Assembly: GCF_022601975.1 (NCBI RefSeq)
Contig: NZ_JAKVIR010000034.1
Location: forward strand, 1-64,000
Direction of reading: 5' to 3'
Length of the DNA stretch: 64,000 nt
Source: Pontibacter sp. E15-1
GTDB taxonomy: Bacteria > Bacteroidota > Bacteroidia > Cytophagales > Hymenobacteraceae
Part shown: piece after piece, positions 16,640 through 25,616 of the stretch
Numbering within the stretch: position 1 is the first letter of the stretch
Layout of the letters: every line of letters starts with the position of its first letter
Notes under the pieces: generated by a model
Databases searched by the model: none
The model's input: only the letters and a program-made list of their open reading frames with translations
What the model was told of the DNA's origin: nothing
Translations under genes and position numbers: made by a program

Positions 16640-18484
16640 TTATGGTTTTATTACGTCTTTTACCTCTCCGCACGTGCGCATCTTCGCTGCCATGAACGGG
16701 TTTTGGATCTCTTTTGCCTCACTCAGCCAGTAGGCTCCCTCGCCACCTTTGGCCATCGGGCAAAAGTCCACGTACAGCGTTTGCCGTGCCCCGAACGCCT
16801 CCACTATCTTGATGAGCGGCTGGGACAGGAAGATGAAGTTCTCGCGTTTCCCCTCGATGGTGTTTGCCTCCTTGCAAAGCTTGGTATGCTGGAACAAGAA
16901 GCTTTTCTTCTCCTCCCAGAAGGCCTTCGCGTCTCCCTTCAGCAGTTTATCATCCACCTTGTTGAGGGCAGCCAGAAGGGCTGTGCTATACTTGGCGGTC
17001 TCTTTTTCATCTGCTTCCACCAGGGCTTCTTTCAGCATAAGGTAGGCGTCCACCACCTCGTTCAATTGCTTCTTGAAAGCAGCCGGAACCTGATTCCGCA
17101 GGTCAACCGCATCCCCCTCCACGAATTTCGATGTTGAGGTCTGCGATAGATTCGCCTCGGTTCCCGGCATATCCATTCCCGGCATTCCGGCCATGGCACC
17201 ACCTGCGGCCCCAGGATCAGCGTTCGGGTTCATCATGCTCACCTTGCCCTGCAGCTGGGCTGCGGCGTCCACCTGGAACACGCCGTTAGTGACGACTTCC
17301 TCCCCTGCTTTGAGACCGCTGTTCACCACATACACCCCTCCCGCCTCAGGGCCCAGTTCCACTTCACGGAACTCGAAAGTCGGCTGCTCAAAAGCAGGGT
17401 TTTTCACGTACACGACGGCTCTTTTCCCCGTCCACAGCACAGCCGTCCTCGGGATCATAAGGGCACTGGCAGATACGTCCAGTTCGCTCTGAAGCACGCC
17501 CTGTGCAAACATGTCGGGCTTTAGCTTCCCGTTCGCATTCTTCACCTCCGTCCGTACAGAGGCCGCGCGTGTGCCGGGGTTAATAACCGGGTCAATGAAA
17601 GTGACCCTGCTGAGAAATGTTTCCTCAGGGATGGACGGGACCGTGAAGCGCACCTCATCGCCCACTTCTATCCAGGGCAGGTCACTTTCATAGGCGTCAA
17701 ACAGCACCCACAGGTTGCCCAGGCCTGTCACCTGAAAGAGGGGCTGCCCTTCGCTCACGTATTCCCCCACATTCACGTTTTTGGCCACGACGGTGCCGGA
17801 CTGCGTTGCATAGATGTTCAGATTGTCCTGTAGCTTTCCGCCGCTTGCAATGCGGCGGATCTGCGCATCGGAAATATTCCAGAGCTTAAGCTTCCGTACA
17901 GCGGACTCATAGAACGAGGGATTGGTCTCCCGGAGTCGCCCAGCTACCTGCAACTCCTTCTGTGCCGTGATCAGGTCAGGGGAGTAGATGCTGGCAAGGA
18001 GCTGCCCCTTCTTTACCTCCTGCCCCGTGAAGTTCACGTAGAGCCGCTCAACACGGCCGGGAAAACGGGCTGTGATGTCGCCAACGGCAGTCTCTTCGGC
18101 CTTTACCTTTCCGGGTAGGTGTATTTCTTTCGTAGGTTCCGCCCGCTGTACAACTGTGGTTTGCACGTTCGCCAGTTGGATGGCCGCTTCCGTCATTTGG
18201 ATCTCTTTGATTGAGACAGTGGCTCCTCCCCCCTCCTTCAGGGGGATGAGGTCCATGCCGCAGATCGGGCATTGCCCTGGTTCGTTCATCCGAATCTGCG
18301 GGTGCATGGCGCAGGTCCAGATGGTATCTTCGCCCTCCTCCCCGTGCGTATGGGCGAGGTCTGTTCCCTCCCCTGTTTCAGGGGCCCCCGACGCTCCGCC
18401 GAAGAACATCCACCCCAGCAGAAGACCGAGCACCAAAAAGCCCAGCCCAAAATACCATGTTCTTTTATCTATTTTCTGTCTCAT
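16640..18484 (-). CDS. CusB-type RND efflux adaptor with metal-binding and DUF3347 domains
   Basis: A 614-residue membrane-fusion protein. It has an N-terminal membrane anchor (FGLGFLVLGLLLGWMFFGG), then a heavy-metal-binding motif WTCAMHPQIRMNEPGQCPICGMDL (about 55-80). The barrel-sandwich/adaptor core follows (GRVERLYVNFTGQEVKKGQLLASIYSPDL, QAGTVVAKNVNVGEYVSEGQPLF type). A Met-rich linker (MAGMPGMDMPG) leads to a C-terminal DUF3347 domain (about 480-605, TLYVDFCPMAKGGEGAYWLSEAKEI). It links the inner-membrane pump to TolC. Its start overlaps the end of the TolC gene by 20 bp, so the set is translationally coupled. Cu(I)/Ag(I) is the likely substrate. Confidence 0.92.
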   Translation of the reverse strand: MRQKIDKRTWYFGLGFLVLGLLLGWMFFGGASGAPETGEGTDLAHTHGEEGEDTIWTCAMHPQIRMNEPGQCPICGMDLIPLKEGGGATVSIKEIQMTEAAIQLANVQTTVVQRAEPTKEIHLPGKVKAEETAVGDITARFPGRVERLYVNFTGQEVKKGQLLASIYSPDLITAQKELQVAGRLRETNPSFYESAVRKLKLWNISDAQIRRIASGGKLQDNLNIYATQSGTVVAKNVNVGEYVSEGQPLFQVTGLGNLWVLFDAYESDLPWIEVGDEVRFTVPSIPEETFLSRVTFIDPVINPGTRAASVRTEVKNANGKLKPDMFAQGVLQSELDVSASALMIPRTAVLWTGKRAVVYVKNPAFEQPTFEFREVELGPEAGGVYVVNSGLKAGEEVVTNGVFQVDAAAQLQGKVSMMNPNADPGAAGGAMAGMPGMDMPGTEANLSQTSTSKFVEGDAVDLRNQVPAAFKKQLNEVVDAYLMLKEALVEADEKETAKYSTALLAALNKVDDKLLKGDAKAFWEEKKSFLFQHTKLCKEANTIEGKRENFIFLSQPLIKIVEAFGARQTLYVDFCPMAKGGEGAYWLSEAKEIQNPFMAAKMRTCGEVKDVIKP

Positions 18485-19751
18485 AATCGCTTCCCATTAA
18501 GTAGTTGATAGTATAAACCTGATTGTTCAGGGATGTTCGGGCCTCAGCCAGCTCCAGACGGTAATTGAGCAGTTGCCGCTCCATGCGCAGCACTTCCTCG
18601 AAACTGTTCCTGCCCGTGGAGAACTCCGTTTGCAGGAGAGAGAAGGCCTCCTCAGCCAGGCTGGAGAGCCTTTTATACAGCGCCACCTGCCTTCTGGCGT
18701 TCAGCAGGTCCCTGTATTCTTCCTCCAGCTCAGTCAGCAGTTGGTTCTCCAGGTTCTCCCTGCGAAGCCCCACAGCCTCTTTCTCCAGTTGAGCCTCCTT
18801 TTGCATAGCCTTGTACTTCTTCCGGTAGATGGGCACCCTAACACCTACCTGCGGAAAAATGACTGCATCCTGCCCGTTGTCGGGCAGTTCTATGCCGCTT
18901 CTGGCTGCGATGCTAGTGTAACTCCCTCCTACCGTAAAGGATGGTAGTCCCATTTTCTTGGCCACCTCCACCTGGTTCTCATACACCTGAGCCTCCTGCC
19001 GGAGCTGCTCGAGCCGTGGGTTCTGCGCCAGCAGGGTGCTGTAAATCGTCTCCTTTTCCAGCAGCAGCTCCTCTTCCCACAGGGAGTCCGGGAAGCTGAT
19101 TGGTTCCTGCAGGTCCGTATTCAGCAGTTGCTCGAACCTTGTCACCAATGGCTTTCTGCTATCCTCCAGGTATTCCAGCCTGCTGCGCAGCTCCTCCTCC
19201 TCTATCTCCACCTGCAGCACGGAAGAAAGTCCCGCCTGGTCTGTCTCAAAGTATACCTGCGCCAGCTCCTTGAAGGAGTTGAGTATCTCCAGGTTCTCCT
19301 CTGTGATGCGGGTGGCTACCTGCAGGTAGTTCAGGTCATTATAAGTAACCCTTATATCCCGGTATAGCTCCAGTTTAGCCTCTTCAAAGGCCTGTAGCCT
19401 CACTTTGGCTCGCTGGGCGGCCACCCGCTCTTGCGCCTCCAGCGTTCCGAACCAAGGAAACAATTGGCTTGCTGCGAAAGAGGCGCGTTGCGCGCCCACG
19501 CGTGTCTCGACAGGCTGAAGGAAATAGGCAAAACTTACCTGTGGGTCGGGCAGCGCCCCTGCCTGTGGCACCTGTTCCAGCGCCGCCAGATACTCTGTGA
19601 ACAGCGCTTTGAGCATTGGGTTGTTCCCTGCCCCCTGTACCAGGTACTTGTCAAGCGGCCTTTCTTCCTGCGCCTGCAAAAGCAGGGGAGAGAAAACCAT
19701 ACTGAAGGTGAGAAGCCAATGCGTTATATTTTTATATCCTTTATTTTTCAT
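18465..19751 (-). CDS. TolC-family outer membrane efflux protein
   Basis: From MKNKGYKNITHWLLTF the protein has 428 residues with a signal peptide (cleaved near LLLQAQ). It shows the TolC/CusC pattern of long periplasmic coiled coils (KLELYRDIRVTYNDLNYLQVATRITEENLEILN, LENQLLTELEEEYRDLLNARRQVALYKRL) and short strand regions. It forms the outer-membrane duct for the RND pump. The start codon overlaps the stop of the pump gene by four bases (ATGA arrangement) and its end overlaps the adaptor gene, giving the compact order pump-duct-adaptor. Confidence 0.9.
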   Translation of the reverse strand: MKNKGYKNITHWLLTFSMVFSPLLLQAQEERPLDKYLVQGAGNNPMLKALFTEYLAALEQVPQAGALPDPQVSFAYFLQPVETRVGAQRASFAASQLFPWFGTLEAQERVAAQRAKVRLQAFEEAKLELYRDIRVTYNDLNYLQVATRITEENLEILNSFKELAQVYFETDQAGLSSVLQVEIEEEELRSRLEYLEDSRKPLVTRFEQLLNTDLQEPISFPDSLWEEELLLEKETIYSTLLAQNPRLEQLRQEAQVYENQVEVAKKMGLPSFTVGGSYTSIAARSGIELPDNGQDAVIFPQVGVRVPIYRKKYKAMQKEAQLEKEAVGLRRENLENQLLTELEEEYRDLLNARRQVALYKRLSSLAEEAFSLLQTEFSTGRNSFEEVLRMERQLLNYRLELAEARTSLNNQVYTINYLMGSDYETENR

Positions 19752-22700
19752 GATGCTTTTACTAATGCTTTTGGTTTTGCCCACTTTCTCTCCTGCCACA
19801 TGCTGTAGAGCACCGGCACCACAAACATGGTGATGGACTGAATAAACATACCCCCGAACGTCGGGATGGCCATCGGAATCATAATGTCAGAGCCTTTACC
19901 GGTAGAGGTCAGCACCGGCAGCAAGGCAATAATGGTGGTGGCGGTGGTCATCACGGCAGGCCGCACACGCTGGCTTCCGGCCATGACAACGGCTCTTCGG
20001 ATGGAGTCCCGGTCGGTGGTGTCCTCCCTTGCGAACACCTGTTTGAGATAAGTGCCCATCAGCACGCCGTCGTCGGTGGCTACCCCGAAGAGGGCGATAA
20101 AGCCTACCCAAACGGCCACGCTCAGGTTGACAGGGCGTATCTGGAACACCTCCCGCATGTTCTCCCCGAAAAGATTGAAGTCCAGGAACCAGCCCTGGTT
20201 GTAGAGCCACAGCAGGATAAACCCGCCGGAGAAGGCGACAAAAACGCCGGAGAAAGCCATGAGGGTGGGCTGCACCTCCCCGAACTGGAAGTAGAGCAGC
20301 AGAAAGATAGCCAGCAGGCTGATCGGGATGACTATAGACAGGGTCTTTGCCGCCCTGAGCTGGTTTTCGTAGTTGCCTGCGAACTTGTAGCTTACGCCCG
20401 CCGGAACCTCGAACGCACCGGAGGCGATTTTCTCGTTGATGACTTCCTGTGCTTTCTCCACGACCTCTACCTCAGCAAAGCCTTCCTCTTTGTCGAAAAT
20501 GACGTATCCGAGCAGGTAGGTGTCCTCGCTTTTGATGTTCTGCGGGCCCTGCACATAGTTTATATCCGCCAGCTGCCCCAGGGGCACCTGCGCTCCCGTT
20601 GGGGTAGGCACTAGCAGGCCTTTTACATCCTCCGGGTTATCCCTGAACTCCCGGGCGTAGCGCACCCGAACGGCGTAGCGCTCGCGGTCCTCCACGGTGG
20701 TGGTCATTTCCATGCCACCGATGGCCGCACTGATGATTCGCTGCACATCCGCGATGGAGAGGCCGTAACGGGCAATGACCTGCCGGTTGATGTCGATCTC
20801 CATGTAGGGCTTGCCCACCACGCGGTCCGCAAAAACGGAGGCGTCCTTCACCCCGGGCACTTCCTTGAGGATGTTCTCCATCTGCAGGCCCACCTTTTCG
20901 ATGGTCTTCAGGTCAGGGCCGAATACTTTCAGGCCCATGGGCGCCCGCATACCGGTTGAGAGCATAATCAGGCGTGTGGCAATAGGCTGCAACTTCGGGG
21001 CCGAGGTCATACCCGGCAGGTTAGAGGCGGCCACGATCTCCTCCCAGATGTCGTCCGGGGACTGGATATGGTCGCGCCACTGGCGGAAGTACTCTCCGCT
21101 GCGGTCCGGAACCAGCAGGGAAACGTCTAGGTCCGCGCGTTCCATGGTCTCGGGATCGAAAACCTCCCCGTTCTGGAGCACGTACTTGCCCTCGTCATTC
21201 ACCTGGAAGGCGACGCGGTATCCATCCTGGTCCCGCACATACTCTGACTTATAATTGATGACGTTCTCGTACATGGAGATTGGCGCAGGGTCGAGGGCCG
21301 TGGCCGCGCGGCCCCATTTCCCGACCGTAACGTCCACCTCGGGAATGGCCGTCACCAGCATGTCGAGCTGGCGGATGGTCTCGATGTTCTCCTCCACGCC
21401 GGAATGCGGCATGGTGGAAGGCATCAGCAGGAAGGTGCCCTCGTTTAACGGAGGCATAAACTCCTCTCCTGCCCCTGGAAAGGTCTCGCTGACAGCCACC
21501 CAGGCGCCTGTCTCCCGCACATTCCACCCCAGCTTCTCCGACCCGGCGGCCGCAAAGCTAAAGACCTTATCAAATCCCTGCCAGGCGAACAGGCCGAACA
21601 TGACAATGAAAATCGGGATAGAGAGGAACTTCCACTTGTTATCCAGACACCAGGAAAGAATAGGTTGGTAATATTTCACCATAGAAAGCAGGATGCCCAG
21701 CACAAGCGCTATGACACCTGCCACGAAAATGAGATTGGTGCCATAGCTATGGCCGGCGCCCAGCGGCAGCCACTCCCTTGTCAGGAAGTAAAGCACTCCC
21801 ACGAGCACGATACCAATGTTTATGTAATTGGCGTATTGCTTTTTGCCTTCAGGCCAGGAAGGCTCCAGCAGGTTGTTCACTCCTAGGGCAAGAAGCACAA
21901 TGCCAGCCCAGGGTACATAGAATAGCACTAGCACGCCTAAAGCGAGGAGGCTGAAGTTCCAGATTCTCCTTGCTCTGCGTTTGCCAAACTCCAGGGAGAA
22001 CAGCGCATGCGCGAGCGCAGGAATCACCACTATGCCCACAAACAAGGCCGCTAAAAGCGCAAAGGTCTTAGTGAAGGCAAGGGGGCCGAACAGTTTCCCT
22101 TCCTGCCCCGTCATGGCGAAAACAGGAATGAAGCTGATAACGGTTGTGGCAAGGGCCGTCAGCACGGCAGAGGCTATCTCGATTGTGCCTTCGTATATGA
22201 CCTCCAGTTTAGGCCGGCCCTCGTTTTCAGGCATCTCCAGGTGGCGGATGATATTTTCGGTGAAAATGACACCCACATCCAGCATCACCCCAATAGCAAT
22301 GGCGATACCGGAAAGGGCCACAATGTTAGCATCGACCCCGGCGTAGCGCATCACGATAAAGGTCATAAGCACCCCGATGGGGAGCAGACTCGAGATGAGG
22401 ATAGAGGCGCGCAAGTTCAGCACCAGAATAACCACCACAATGATACTGATGAGTATCTCCAGCGTGAGTGCCTCCTCCAGCGTGCCCAGCGTTTCGTAGA
22501 TAAGGCCCGTGCGGTCATAAAAGGGAACCACCGTTACCTTGGAGACGGTGCCGTCCGGCAGCACCTTGCTCGGCAGGCCAGGCGCCATCTCCTCAATCTG
22601 TTCCTTCACGTTATTGATCACCGCAAGCGGGTTGGAGCCATAACGTGCCACCACAACGCCTCCCGTGGCTTCGGCACCGCCTTTGTCCAGGCCACCGCGC

Positions 22701-23569
22701 CGGGTGGCGGGCCCCATGTGTGCGTGGGCGACATCCTTCAGCCGGATCGGCGTATTATCGTTCACGGCCACTACCGCCTCTTCCAGGTCATCAATGCTCT
22801 CGATGTAACCAAGGCCACGCACCAGGTACTCTGCTTTGTTGAACTCGATGGTTCGGGCTCCCACATCCTGGTTGCTCTCCTGCACAGCCTGCATGATCTG
22901 GCTCACGTTCACATTGTGGCTCTTCATGGCGATGGGGTCGATGTCGACCTGATACTCCTTGATGTACCCTCCGATAGAGGCCACCTCGGACACACCCTCA
23001 GCGGATGCAAGAGAGTACTTTACGTAAAAGTCCTGGATGGAACGCAGTTCCTGCGGGTCCCAACCGCCCGTGGGCTCCCCTGTCTCTGGGTTTCTGCCCT
23101 CCAAGGTGTACCAGTATACCTGGCCCAGCGCCGTGGCGTCAGGCCCGAGTGCTGGCTGTACGCCTTCGGGCAAGGTGCCGGAAGGCAAAGAGTTGAGTTT
23201 CTCCAGAATCCTGGAACGGCTCCAGTAAAACTCCACATCCTCCTCAAAAATGATGTAGATGCTGGAAACACCAAAAATAGAGCTGCTACGGATGGTTTTT
23301 ACGCCTGGAACCCCTAAAAGGGCTGTGGTAAGCGGATAGGTTACCTGGTCTTCGATGTCCTGCGGGGACTTCCCCATCCACTCTGTATAAACAATCTGCT
23401 GGTTTTCCCCAATGTCCGGGATTGCATCGACCGGCACGGGGTCCCTGGGAACCAAATCACTCTCCCAGTTAAAGGGAGCAGTAGAGATACCCCAGATTAC
23501 AAAAGCGACAGTCAGTAAGGCTGTCACCAGCTTATTTTCTAAAAAAAACCTAATTATTTTGTTAAGCAT
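19748..23569 (-). CDS. CusA/CzcA-family heavy-metal RND transporter
   Basis: From MLNKIIRFFLENKLVTALL the protein has about 1273 residues, longer than the roughly 1040 typical of CusA because of an insertion of extra helices near 560-680 and a soluble insertion near 790-870. Visible family motifs are the AIPDIGENQQIVYTEWMGKSPQDIEDQVTYPL stretch in short form, GIAIAIGVMLDVGVIFTENIIRHLE with the proton-relay acidic residue, and MTTATTIIALLPVL. It is a trimeric inner-membrane proton/metal antiporter. Two direct repeats upstream may bind the HMA-AraC regulator. Cu(I)/Ag(I) is the likely substrate from context. Confidence 0.93.
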   Translation of the reverse strand: MLNKIIRFFLENKLVTALLTVAFVIWGISTAPFNWESDLVPRDPVPVDAIPDIGENQQIVYTEWMGKSPQDIEDQVTYPLTTALLGVPGVKTIRSSSIFGVSSIYIIFEEDVEFYWSRSRILEKLNSLPSGTLPEGVQPALGPDATALGQVYWYTLEGRNPETGEPTGGWDPQELRSIQDFYVKYSLASAEGVSEVASIGGYIKEYQVDIDPIAMKSHNVNVSQIMQAVQESNQDVGARTIEFNKAEYLVRGLGYIESIDDLEEAVVAVNDNTPIRLKDVAHAHMGPATRRGGLDKGGAEATGGVVVARYGSNPLAVINNVKEQIEEMAPGLPSKVLPDGTVSKVTVVPFYDRTGLIYETLGTLEEALTLEILISIIVVVILVLNLRASILISSLLPIGVLMTFIVMRYAGVDANIVALSGIAIAIGVMLDVGVIFTENIIRHLEMPENEGRPKLEVIYEGTIEIASAVLTALATTVISFIPVFAMTGQEGKLFGPLAFTKTFALLAALFVGIVVIPALAHALFSLEFGKRRARRIWNFSLLALGVLVLFYVPWAGIVLLALGVNNLLEPSWPEGKKQYANYINIGIVLVGVLYFLTREWLPLGAGHSYGTNLIFVAGVIALVLGILLSMVKYYQPILSWCLDNKWKFLSIPIFIVMFGLFAWQGFDKVFSFAAAGSEKLGWNVRETGAWVAVSETFPGAGEEFMPPLNEGTFLLMPSTMPHSGVEENIETIRQLDMLVTAIPEVDVTVGKWGRAATALDPAPISMYENVINYKSEYVRDQDGYRVAFQVNDEGKYVLQNGEVFDPETMERADLDVSLLVPDRSGEYFRQWRDHIQSPDDIWEEIVAASNLPGMTSAPKLQPIATRLIMLSTGMRAPMGLKVFGPDLKTIEKVGLQMENILKEVPGVKDASVFADRVVGKPYMEIDINRQVIARYGLSIADVQRIISAAIGGMEMTTTVEDRERYAVRVRYAREFRDNPEDVKGLLVPTPTGAQVPLGQLADINYVQGPQNIKSEDTYLLGYVIFDKEEGFAEVEVVEKAQEVINEKIASGAFEVPAGVSYKFAGNYENQLRAAKTLSIVIPISLLAIFLLLYFQFGEVQPTLMAFSGVFVAFSGGFILLWLYNQGWFLDFNLFGENMREVFQIRPVNLSVAVWVGFIALFGVATDDGVLMGTYLKQVFAREDTTDRDSIRRAVVMAGSQRVRPAVMTTATTIIALLPVLTSTGKGSDIMIPMAIPTFGGMFIQSITMFVVPVLYSMWQERKWAKPKALVKAS

Positions 23570-23648
23570 AGTTGTTTCTTGTTGTAAAGGAACAGACAAC
23601 ATGGCTCTGTAAAGACAAAGCCATAGGCTACCAACCCCTTATGAAGAC

Positions 23649-23682
23649 TGTGCCTACAGAACTTCGCAAGGATGTGCCTACA
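23649..23682. promoter_or_regulatory. Direct repeat TGTGCCTACA x2, candidate activator site
   Basis: TGTGCCTACA occurs at 23649-23658 and again at 23673-23682, 24 bp apart start to start, about 80-115 bp upstream of the RND pump start on the minus strand. Spaced direct repeats upstream of a promoter are typical for AraC-type activators. The link to the HMA-AraC protein at 13820 is inference. Confidence 0.45.
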
Positions 23683-23698
23683 AGAGTATAACTATGCT

Positions 23699-24088
23699 TT
23701 AAATAAGGAAAGACTGAACCTTGATGAAGATATCAGATTCAGCTAAAGGAGGCTGTTTGGAGTGAAATAAAAGTTTTTTGGACGGCTCGTCCAGAAGCAG
23801 AGCAAGCCGCAATTCATTGATGAGGCTAACGAATACGAACTGCAGTGGGGGGGTAAACTTGATGACCTGCTGATCGAGCTGAAAATCATCCTCAACCGAG
23901 ACGTGATCAGTGTCGCTGTGACAGTCGCAGTCAGCAGGCATGCTACCTGGGTCGCAGCATGGCTTTGTATCTGCTGCTCCTACCGAAACACTTGCCAGGA
24001 CCTCTCCACAAAAATGCTTCGTCACAGCATACCCCGCCGTGCTAAGGAGCAAGGAGATGACTAAGACGATATGTAAAAGATGACGCAC
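23699..24088 (-). CDS. HYC_CC_PP-type exported Cys-rich protein
   Basis: A 129-residue protein with a signal peptide (LLHIVLVISLLLSTAGYAVT). It has Cys motifs KHFCGE, TKPCCDPG and DCDCHSD, the pattern of the HYC_CC_PP family found with metal-efflux genes in Bacteroidota, and a hydrophobic C-terminal half. The apparent start is a GTG at 24088. Just upstream ATGAAAAAAACAAGAA (ATG at 24102-24104) lies one base out of frame. With six instead of seven A the N-terminus would read MKKQEVRHLLHIV, a better signal peptide. So a one-base error or mutation in this A7 run is likely. Periplasmic metal binding is inferred. Confidence 0.8.
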   Translation of the reverse strand: MRHLLHIVLVISLLLSTAGYAVTKHFCGEVLASVSVGAADTKPCCDPGSMPADCDCHSDTDHVSVEDDFQLDQQVIKFTPPLQFVFVSLINELRLALLLDEPSKKLLFHSKQPPLAESDIFIKVQSFLI

Positions 24089-24104
24089 TTCTTGTTTTTT
24101 TCAT

Positions 24105-24576
24105 GTCCAACGCGATACGTCTGGAAATGGTTTCTGTTATCTTCTTTTGGAAGAGGTAATGGTGAACAATATGCAAAGGTACCCCAAAAAAGGATTTTAT
24201 CCAAATACCTTGTACAAAACAAAGACATAACAAAGGTAAACCTATTTGTGCGATGAATCAGAGCTATAGATCAGCTTGGTTTGCCTCTAAGCTGTGTAAT
24301 AGCTTTCCTGGCACCTTTTAGTGATAAATTCAGCTGTATTTAAATCTTGACTCCCTGTGGTAAAACTTTGCACGAACCCGGAGGGTAGTAAAGGATTAAC
24401 TTTAGAAGGAGTGGATGTTCGCGTGTGCAAGGACAGTGGCAACAAACTTTTCAATGCCATTTTGCCTGAAAGTTAGCTATTGGCGGTGACGGGTCATGCA
24501 GCAAAGCAAAAAGAATCACAGGTTTATTCTTTGGATGATATGCAGTCCCTCTATCTTACCTTTTACTAAACCATCA
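24105..24576. other. Divergent intergenic region without a recognised gene
   Basis: This 470-bp stretch separates the minus-strand metal island from the plus-strand membrane-protein gene. Both directions contain stops and I see no conserved protein, tRNA or strong terminator. It presumably holds the promoters of both flanking genes. Confidence 0.5.
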
Positions 24577-25041
24577 ATGACCATGGGTGAGCAGTATAGT
24601 GGCAATACAAAAGGGAGAGGAGTGATTGTCTTTTCTGCCTGGATCTTTGCAGTTGGCTTTTTGGTGAACCTAGTTTGGGAAAACGCGCAAGCCTTTCTTT
24701 ATGTCAGCTACGGCGGCTTTTGGAAGCACTTCTGGGTCTGCTTTATCGCCTCTATCATAGACGGCTTGGTGATACTACTGGTTTACCTCGTTCTTGCCCT
24801 CTTGTATAAGGACATTTACTGGCCCAGGCACAACATGTTTGTACGGTATGCTCTTGTAGCGCTGGTCGGAGGGGCACTCGCTGTGGGCTTTGAGCTGTGG
24901 GCACTGGCAACCGGTGAGTGGAATTATACCGCATTGATGCCGGTAGTTCCGGGCCTGGAGGTAGGCCTATCCCCGCTTGCTCAGCTGATGGTGCTGCCTA
25001 TCCTCTCCTATCATATAAGTCTACGCATGACCAGCAAGTAG
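24577..25041 (+). CDS. Conserved membrane protein of unknown function
   Basis: From MTMGEQYSGNTKGRG the protein has 154 residues with about four membrane helices (GVIVFSAWIFAVGFLVNLVWEN, VCFIASIIDGLVILLVYLVLALLY, YALVALVGGALAVGFELWAL, LAQLMVLPILSYHISL). Conserved-looking features are LVWENAQAFLYVSY in the first helix end and FELWALATGEWNY. An earlier ATG at 24496 would add 27 residues that look less protein-like. I do not recognise a named family. It stands alone, facing away from the metal island. Confidence 0.7.
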   Translation: MTMGEQYSGNTKGRGVIVFSAWIFAVGFLVNLVWENAQAFLYVSYGGFWKHFWVCFIASIIDGLVILLVYLVLALLYKDIYWPRHNMFVRYALVALVGGALAVGFELWALATGEWNYTALMPVVPGLEVGLSPLAQLMVLPILSYHISLRMTSK

Positions 25042-25093
25042 ATTTGAAATATGTGAAAGCTTGCTTATCGTACGCAGGAATTTTCGATACACC

Positions 25094-25416
25094 TCATAGC
25101 TCCTGGGCCTCGCGTGCGTCAGCCTCCGGGTAGTGGTTGATAAAAGGGGTGGCCACAAGGAAAAAGTCTACTCCCGCGATTGCTTTCACCTTTGCGCCCA
25201 ACCGGAACCTGCCTCTGGGGAAGCAGCATGAAGCCGATGTCTCCCAGCAGCAAGGTGACGACGGGTTGCTTTAGTAATGCCAGGCCCCCAGGCGGTGCCT
25301 ATGTTGGAAAGGGCCAGCAGGAGCAGTTTGCCGCGCTTTGATGCATAAGGGTTGCCCTTGAAATAGTCGGGCAGTACCTTTGTGTGGTCTGGAATCAGGT
25401 CAATGACCTATCGCAT
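25094..25416 (-). pseudogene. Decayed membrane-protein gene
   Basis: On the minus strand an ATG at 25414-25416 reads MR, then a TAG, then VIDLIPDHTKVLPDYFKGNP and KRGKLLLLALSNIGTAWG. Homology-like sequence continues in other frames as KQPVVTLLLGDIGFMLLP and VKAIAGVDFFLVATPFINHY, ending with a stop at 25094-25096. The pieces make one plausible hydrophobic protein of about 105 residues interrupted by one stop and at least two frameshifts. I do not recognise the family. It shows this locus is degrading. Confidence 0.5.
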
Positions 25417-25616
25417 TTGCTCTCACAGCTAAGGTTGGGATCTGGAAAGCAGAATAACACAATTTTGTCTAATTATATATATTATTTTATATCTAATTAT
25501 TTAAACATAGACTGCCCTCGATTCGCTATTGAGCATAACTAGCAAGTTAACAGGGTCGTGTTTACCTGAAGGTAAGAGGATTATAGCCTTCATAGCACAC
25601 AGCCATGAACTCCGCG

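Noticed and set aside
22241-23317. Plus-strand frame of 358 codons inside the RND pump gene
   Set aside because: It is antisense to a clear CusA-type sequence and has the His/Arg/Gln-rich composition typical of a GC-rich antisense shadow.
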